Shown piece after piece: positions 5,777 through 9,448 of a DNA stretch of 9,448 nt; within the stretch, counting starts at the first letter, position 1, and each line of letters opens with the position of its first letter. A program made the translations under genes and the position numbers. The notes under the pieces are model-generated. The model did no database searches. It worked only from the letters and a program-made list of their open reading frames with translations, and was not told where the DNA came from. Source of the DNA: Deltaproteobacteria bacterium (GTDB taxonomy: Bacteria; Desulfobacterota; Desulfobulbia; Desulfobulbales; BM004); the NCBI GenBank assembly GCA_020346205.1, contig CP070776.1:1468352-1477799 (forward strand), written 5' to 3'.

Positions 5777-6862
5777 TTATTCTTTCTTCTTGTCTGAAAT
5801 TACCTTATCAACCTTATTGTAGAATTCAGGGTAAAGCTTTTTAGCGCAATCCGGACAAATGCCGTGACTGAACTCAGCCTCTGAATGATCCCTTATGTAA
5901 GTCTCAATCTGATTCCAGTAACCTTTGTCATCTCTTATTTTTTTACAGGAAGCACAAATGGGGAGCATACCGGTTAATAGATTGACTTTGTCCAGGGCTT
6001 CCTGCAGGTCATCTATCAGTTCCACTTTTGCCGTTTCAGCCTTTATTCGAGCTGATATGTCCTGGAAGCTCTCAACTATGCCGATCAGCTTCCCGTATGC
6101 ATCCCTGAAGGGTCTTGCTGCAATAATGAAAGTTTTTGCTTCACCCTGGTATTCATATTTTACCGACTCTAGGGTTACCTTCTCGTTACCATCAACAATC
6201 TGCTGCAATGGACAACCATCAGTATGGCAGAGGGAACCTGGGCGAGATTCAAAACACTTGATTTTTTCACCTTCAGTTGCGGGTTTTTTGGGCCAGATTT
6301 CCAGGTAGGCCTTATTGGCCTTGATTATCTCAAAATCAACATTTGTGATGCAGAGAGGGCTGGAACTTTCCAGGACATTCTCCAGGGTTATATTTGATTG
6401 TCTCAATTCCTCTTCAATATGCTTCCGTTCACCGATTTCATTTTGCAATGCCTTGTTTGATTCTTTTAATTGTGTCGTTCTGTCTATCACGAGAGATTCC
6501 AGATTTTTTCTGTATTTTTCAATTTCCACGTGTACATTCTGGACCCTGTGAAAGTAAATGCCAAAGGCAAATATAATGATGAAGATGGCAGAGTTAATTG
6601 CGCCACTGAACGGGGCAATCTGGCTCCATATAGCCGGCATATCATTAAGCAATAAAATCTGCTTGATCAAATGGCCGAATGACCGGGATATGGCAAAGAA
6701 AACGATAGACAAGGTCAGCAGGAAAATATACTGGCGGAAAATATCATCGGTTTTCTTTTTAAGCCATCTCCAGGAAGAATTAGCACAGAGGATTGCAATG
6801 CACAATGTCAGGACAGAACCGAAAATGTCTACAAGTATGACCGGGGTCCAGGGAATTATCAT
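5777..6862 (-). CDS. Membrane PAS sensor with C-terminal CxxC-x29-CxxC module, no kinase domain
   Basis: A 361-residue signalling protein. Three predicted membrane helices lie at about 6-27, 43-63 and 85-105, followed by a coiled coil (107-160), a PAS domain (about 160-272, ending VESFQDISARIKAE) and a short helix leading to a Cys module: MLPICASCKKIRDD (Cys303, Cys306), WNQIETYIRDHSEAEFSHG, CPDC (Cys336, Cys339), KKLYPEF. There is no histidine kinase, GGDEF, EAL or HTH domain, so the Cys module is the only candidate output. Inside the PAS are three further cysteines (203, 212, 217; CFESRPGSLCHTDGCPL). The start at 6862 is preferred over ATG 6877 because GGAGG lies 8 nt before it and its ATG overlaps the stop of the upstream gene (ATGA), giving translational coupling. 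The same module ends the Cache sensor near the right edge. Domain calls are firm; signal and target are unknown. Confidence 0.85.
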   Translation of the reverse strand: MIIPWTPVILVDIFGSVLTLCIAILCANSSWRWLKKKTDDIFRQYIFLLTLSIVFFAISRSFGHLIKQILLLNDMPAIWSQIAPFSGAINSAIFIIIFAFGIYFHRVQNVHVEIEKYRKNLESLVIDRTTQLKESNKALQNEIGERKHIEEELRQSNITLENVLESSSPLCITNVDFEIIKANKAYLEIWPKKPATEGEKIKCFESRPGSLCHTDGCPLQQIVDGNEKVTLESVKYEYQGEAKTFIIAARPFRDAYGKLIGIVESFQDISARIKAETAKVELIDDLQEALDKVNLLTGMLPICASCKKIRDDKGYWNQIETYIRDHSEAEFSHGICPDCAKKLYPEFYNKVDKVISDKKKE

Positions 6863-7308
6863 TTCATCCGCCTCCATTTCTGTAAGGCAAAAAATAAAAA
6901 GATAAACGATGGCACCAGGAGGAGATGGTCAAGGCGGGTAAGGTAAAAGAATGTATCAAAAGAATCAGTAACAGCAAATGCCGTCACCTGTGCACCTTCC
7001 TTTAAAAATTTTTCTGGCTCGACAATCTCTCTCATCCAATGACCTGAGAAGGTGAGAAAGTTCCAGAGAATAATGAGCCAGAGGAAAGCCTTGAATTCAA
7101 ACCAGCCACGGCCTCTTATGCTGTTATTGTAAACCCTGTAGAGAAGGTAGGACATCCCGGCAATAAAAAGGATATGTCCAACCTGATGGGATACGAGCCC
7201 CTCAGCTCCCCCATGCTGCTGTACAGCAAAAGCCGGCCCGGCCCAGCTTGTTAAAGCAAAAGTGAGGCAACACCCCAATTTATATAATTTTGAAAGGTTA
7301 CTTTTCAT
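6859..7308 (-). CDS. Three-helix membrane protein with conserved-type histidines, coupled to the PAS sensor
   Basis: A 149-residue protein that I do not recognise. Residues 1-28 are a signal peptide (basic Lys2-Lys10, hydrophobic core, AFA cleavage site before Val29). The mature part starts with a short His/Gly-rich stretch (HGGAEGLVSHQVGH, 32-45) and has three membrane helices at about 43-60, 70-88 and 124-142. Histidines 32, 41, 45, 90 and 128 lie at or near helix ends, an arrangement compatible with heme b, metal or quinone contact, though this is only inference. The C-terminus is basic (KWRRMK), consistent with a cytoplasmic end. The start at 7308 is preferred over the upstream TTG at 7425: it yields a clean signal peptide, and AAAGG (complement of 7314-7318) lies 5 nt upstream. 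Its stop overlaps the sensor start, so the two proteins are made together and may form a receptor-sensor pair. Confidence 0.72.
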   Translation of the reverse strand: MKSNLSKLYKLGCCLTFALTSWAGPAFAVQQHGGAEGLVSHQVGHILFIAGMSYLLYRVYNNSIRGRGWFEFKAFLWLIILWNFLTFSGHWMREIVEPEKFLKEGAQVTAFAVTDSFDTFFYLTRLDHLLLVPSFIFLFFALQKWRRMK

Positions 7309-7398
7309 GAAAGCCTTTAATAAAGCCGTTCGCCCAAACCATGTTAGGTTTTCTTGCAAAATAATCAAAAAGTTATAGGGGGTTATTCTTATATAAAT

Positions 7399-7425
7399 AT
7401 TATAACTAACGGGTATAATAATCAA
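7399..7425 (-). promoter_or_regulatory. Candidate sigma70-type promoter for the membrane-protein/sensor pair
   Basis: On the - strand a TTGATT (7420-7425) is followed after 15 nt by a perfect TATAAT (7399-7404), about 90 nt upstream of the membrane-protein ATG. The -10 box is ideal, but the spacer is 2 nt shorter than optimal and the region is AT-rich, so chance is possible. Confidence 0.35.
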
Positions 7426-7440
7426 GTACTACAATGGAGC

Positions 7441-7503
7441 AGGTGGTGATGGTTTTGGGCATTATAAAAGTTAAGAGCATTCATTTCCAGCAATCACCCA
7501 CCT
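7441..7503. repeat. Imperfect inverted repeat with 42-nt spacer
   Basis: AGGTGGTGAT (7441-7450) pairs with ATCACCCACCT (7493-7503), leaving one bulged base. It lies just upstream of the candidate promoter at 7399-7425. It could be a regulator site pair or an RNA/DNA hairpin. A separate 10-bp palindrome, TTAGTACTAA, lies at 7524-7533. Confidence 0.4.
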
Positions 7504-7531
7504 ATGTGACTGTTTAGCTTATATTAGTACT

Positions 7532-7573
7532 AAAAAATTAAGAGGCATGGCCCAAAATAGCCCTGCCTCTTAA
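7532..7573 (-). terminator. Leftward intrinsic terminator
   Basis: A perfect 10-bp stem, TTAAGAGGCA (7538-7547) with TGCCTCTTAA (7564-7573), is extended inside by GGC/GCC after one mismatch, leaving an 8-nt loop. Read on the - strand, the stem is followed directly by six T (complement of 7532-7537), the classic layout for ending transcripts that come from the right, that is from the small gene at 7823-8062 and its upstream neighbours. No T-run follows on the + strand. Confidence 0.8.
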
Positions 7574-7591
7574 CACTGACAACAAAACAAA

Positions 7592-7822
7592 TCAGTCAAG
7601 GATTATAATGTTTACATCGCTTTCCTCACTTACATCATAGCAGACCAGTCCGTCATAGGTATGAATATATATACCTATATATAACGGCCGCCCATAATTC
7701 ACATATAGGACTGTAGGATCTTGTATTTGATGAAATTGTAACCTGGACTTACGTAGCTGGACGGATAGATTGCAACGTTAGCGCCATTTTTGATACCTGC
7801 ACTTGATTGCCATGAATTATCC
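7592..7822 (-). pseudogene. Frameshifted remnant of an unrecognised gene
   Basis: Translation of the - strand gives two protein-like pieces in different frames. The first, from about 7820, reads SWQSSAGIKNGANVAIYPSS and continues YVSPGYNFIKYKILQSYM before a stop near 7701. The second, overlapping it by a single-base frame change, reads YVNYGRPLYIGIYIHTYDG then LVCYDVSEESDVNIIILD and ends at the TGA 7592-7594. Both pieces are rich in Tyr, Ile, Val and Gly and look beta-structured, and the join is natural, so one frameshift probably broke a single gene. No start codon or ribosome site is visible at the left end of the protein, so the 5' part is also lost, right at the stop of the small gene at 7823. 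The leftward terminator at 7532-7573 sits 18 nt after its stop and may have been its own. I do not recognise the family. A sequencing error cannot be excluded. Confidence 0.5.
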
Positions 7823-8062
7823 CTACATTATACCTTTCAATCCAGTTACATAGCATTCTTCATGCTTGACCAAGATGCTATTAATTTCTTCTTCACTCAA
7901 TCCCATTACATAGTCATATTTTTTTTCTATTGATGTAAGACTGCTGCGTAATTCCCATAATGGACATTTTTCTTTTATATCTTTAGAAAAAATACAATTC
8001 ACAAGAAGCCCAAACAGTAAAGTCCTTGATCTATCCGATGATTTTTTTAAAGTTGAATCCAT
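7823..8062 (-). CDS. Small conserved-type hypothetical protein, 79 aa
   Basis: A 79-residue soluble protein with the pattern NCIFSKDIKEKCPLWELRSS (22-41), a helix IEKKYDYVMGLSEEEINSIL (45-64) and a terminal HEECYVTGLK (66-75). Short proteins with CPL-x-ELR, a YV-x-x-LS-x-EE helix and a closing H-x-x-C are, as I recall, scattered through Desulfobacterota genomes without an assigned function; that recollection is not a search result. Cys23, Cys33, His66 and Cys69 could bind a metal, but this is inference. The ATG at 8062 lacks a clear ribosome site, so the exact start is uncertain; an internal start would lose only the first 15-20 variable residues. It lies 90 nt after the Cache sensor on the same strand and is followed by a gene remnant and then the terminator at 7532-7573. 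Confidence 0.6.
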   Translation of the reverse strand: MDSTLKKSSDRSRTLLFGLLVNCIFSKDIKEKCPLWELRSSLTSIEKKYDYVMGLSEEEINSILVKHEECYVTGLKGIM

Positions 8063-8126
8063 ATGATCAAAACGACATGAGAGTTTGTGCTGAATCCCCT
8101 ATTATGTATCAAAATATCTACTTTTA

Positions 8127-8150
8127 GAAAACCTTATCCTTTGTTAAGGT
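8127..8150 (-). terminator. Weak candidate terminator after the Cache sensor
   Basis: ACCTTA (8131-8136) and TAAGGT (8145-8150) form a 6-bp stem with an 8-nt loop. Read on the - strand it is followed by TTTTC, and it starts 2 nt after the sensor stop codon. The stem is short and AT-rich, so read-through into the small downstream gene is likely. Confidence 0.35.
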
Positions 8151-8152
8151 AT

Positions 8153-9439
8153 TTATGTTGTTTTCTTCTTTTTATCCTCAATATTTTTCATTACTCGACC
8201 GTGCATGTCGGGATAAAGTTCTTTGATGCATTTCGGGCAATATCCATGGGTAAATTCAGCTTCAGAATGATCACTAATATATGTTTCAATCTGACTCCAA
8301 ATGCCTTCATCATTTCTGATCTGTTTGCAATTTGAACATATGGGAATTATTCCACGCAAAGTTTTAATTTCAGAAAGTGCATCAGTTAACTCTTTTGTAC
8401 GATTCTCGACAATTTCCTCCAGATTGTTCTGGTAATTTACTATTTGCGATTCCAGTCTTCCTAGATAAACTGAGAAGAAAATAAAAAGTATCAATCCTGC
8501 CACTACACTATAACTAACTGTAAGCAATATAGTTTTCTTAAATGAAGATAAGTGATCTGTAACATCGTACAGAATAATTATATCCCCAATTTCTCTTTCA
8601 CTGGCATCAAAAAGAGGGACTACACCAACTCGATAGTCAAGCTGATTGATTGACAGTTTAAGGTCTGTAGCCATTTCCATGTATTCATGTTTGCCTTTTT
8701 CCAAAAAAACATTCAACGATTGAGGAGTACTTTTTAGAGATTGGCTGACAATAACTGCATGTGGTGAGTAGTTCCAATCATTTTGCCGGTTAAGCAGCCG
8801 CATGCCTGCTTTCCAGTTTTCCTCCTTAAGAAAGTCTTTATATATAGTGATATATAATTCAACATCCAGAATGTTATGAAGTTTCTCAATTATATGGTCT
8901 ATCTCTTCTCCCATTTCAATGTAGCCGACTATCTTGCCATTAATCTGCCAGGGATGGACCATCCGAAGGGTAAGGGTACCAAGTTTCCCGAGTTCAATCC
9001 CTGCTGAATCCTGACCAGTTCTGATTGCTTCTAGAAGGGTGAAGCGATTAACGACGTCACCAAACCGGTCGGGATCGTAAACTCGGAGAAAATTTGTCTG
9101 ATCGGTATTATGAAAATAAAAATGGGTGATGCGGTGTTTTGCTCCCAATTCTTTTAGTAACGGGGTGCTTAGTTTTAAAAGGGAATTACGGTCTTGTGTT
9201 GCCCAGGCCTTTTGAAGCTGTTCATCCTTTGCTATCAGCTCAAGGATACTACTTAACAGTTCTGTCTCTGCTTCAATTTGTTTTTTGAAAAACTGTTGAA
9301 CTCCGTCCAGATGCCGCTCCACATCATGGGAAAATTCACTTTGTAAATCAATGTAGTCATTATAAACAAATGCAGTGAGTAAAAGACCGAGAATCAGAGA
9401 TAAAGGAAATAGAATTTTTGCTTTTAAGGGAGTCTGCAT
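8153..9439 (-). CDS. Membrane Cache-type sensor with C-terminal CxxC-x29-CxxC module, no kinase domain
   Basis: A 428-residue receptor. Residues 8-26 are a first membrane helix after a Lys-containing N-terminus; 30-300 are an extracytoplasmic region; 303-325 a second membrane helix; 328-362 a coiled coil (RLESQIVNYQNNLEEIVENR); and 363-412 the Cys module. The extracytoplasmic part resembles double-Cache (dCache_3-like) domains: a helical stalk, then HFYFHNTDQTNFLRVYDPDRFGD split over 106-128, TGQDSAGIELGKLG (141-154), TLRMVHPW and GKIVGYIEMGEEID. The Cys module has IIPICSNCKQIRNDEG (Cys368, Cys371), DHSEAEFTHGYCPKC (Cys401, Cys404) and KELYPDM. No kinase, methyl-accepting or cyclase domain follows, so output must pass through the coiled coil and Cys module. 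The start at 9439 fits a normal signal anchor, but only 9 nt upstream are visible and they show no ribosome site, so a farther start beyond the window is possible. Confidence 0.83.
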   Translation of the reverse strand: MQTPLKAKILFPLSLILGLLLTAFVYNDYIDLQSEFSHDVERHLDGVQQFFKKQIEAETELLSSILELIAKDEQLQKAWATQDRNSLLKLSTPLLKELGAKHRITHFYFHNTDQTNFLRVYDPDRFGDVVNRFTLLEAIRTGQDSAGIELGKLGTLTLRMVHPWQINGKIVGYIEMGEEIDHIIEKLHNILDVELYITIYKDFLKEENWKAGMRLLNRQNDWNYSPHAVIVSQSLKSTPQSLNVFLEKGKHEYMEMATDLKLSINQLDYRVGVVPLFDASEREIGDIIILYDVTDHLSSFKKTILLTVSYSVVAGLILFIFFSVYLGRLESQIVNYQNNLEEIVENRTKELTDALSEIKTLRGIIPICSNCKQIRNDEGIWSQIETYISDHSEAEFTHGYCPKCIKELYPDMHGRVMKNIEDKKKKTT

Positions 9440-9448
9440 ATGGATGAG

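Noticed and set aside
6315..6905. Several + strand open frames opposite the PAS sensor
   Set aside because: They are shadows of the sensor gene, overlap each other and show no domain or ribosome site.
8087..8335. 82-residue + strand open frame opposite the end of the Cache sensor
   Set aside because: It runs antisense through the conserved Cys module and resembles no protein; its Phe/Leu richness reflects the opposite strand.
5777..9439. Two histidine kinases
   Set aside because: Neither sensor contains an H-box, an ATP-binding domain or room for one; both end in the Cys module.

Overview
The window looks like a chromosomal stretch from a free-living, anaerobic-type bacterium of the former Deltaproteobacteria (Desulfobacterota). 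This is an inference from the gene mix, not from a marker gene. It holds two membrane sensors that end in a CxxC/CxxC tail I associate with that group, an orphan receiver protein, a PilZ protein, a short TM1112-like cupin, and a small Cys-rich protein of a type common there. The DNA is moderately AT-rich. I see no rRNA, tRNA, CRISPR array or insertion sequence.

Positions 1-5154 (all + strand) carry ten small, tightly spaced genes: a thiol-peroxidase-like lipoprotein lacking the resolving Cys; a Lys-rich protein with a Rho N-terminal/SAP-like domain; a stand-alone protein made only of the C-terminal half of translation initiation factor IF-2; an unrecognised basic protein; an orphan receiver-domain protein; a one-domain cupin; a TerB-type protein; a PilZ protein with an N-terminal Cys cluster; a MazG-like nucleotide pyrophosphohydrolase with a TTG start; and a Cys-rich zinc-type protein overlapping it by 4 nt. 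This reads as a string of accessory, regulatory and housekeeping functions rather than one pathway. Two adjacent genes are detached pieces of RNA-handling factors (Rho N-terminus, IF-2 C-terminus), each with a lysine tract.

Positions 5199-7308 (- strand) carry a three-helix, His-containing membrane protein with a signal peptide. It is translationally coupled (ATGA overlap) to a membrane PAS sensor, followed by a short endonuclease V homologue. The 7309-7822 interval has no intact gene. It holds a candidate promoter for the membrane-protein/sensor pair, an imperfect inverted repeat, a convincing leftward intrinsic terminator and a frameshifted remnant of an unrecognised gene.

Positions 7823-9439 (- strand) carry a small conserved-looking protein and a Cache-type membrane sensor that begins close to the right edge.

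The strongest leads are the GTPase-less IF-2 C-terminal protein with an apparently altered fMet-tRNA pocket, and the shared CxxC-x29-CxxC module at the end of two otherwise unrelated sensors that carry no kinase, cyclase or other output domain. This module may itself be an uncharacterised signalling output.
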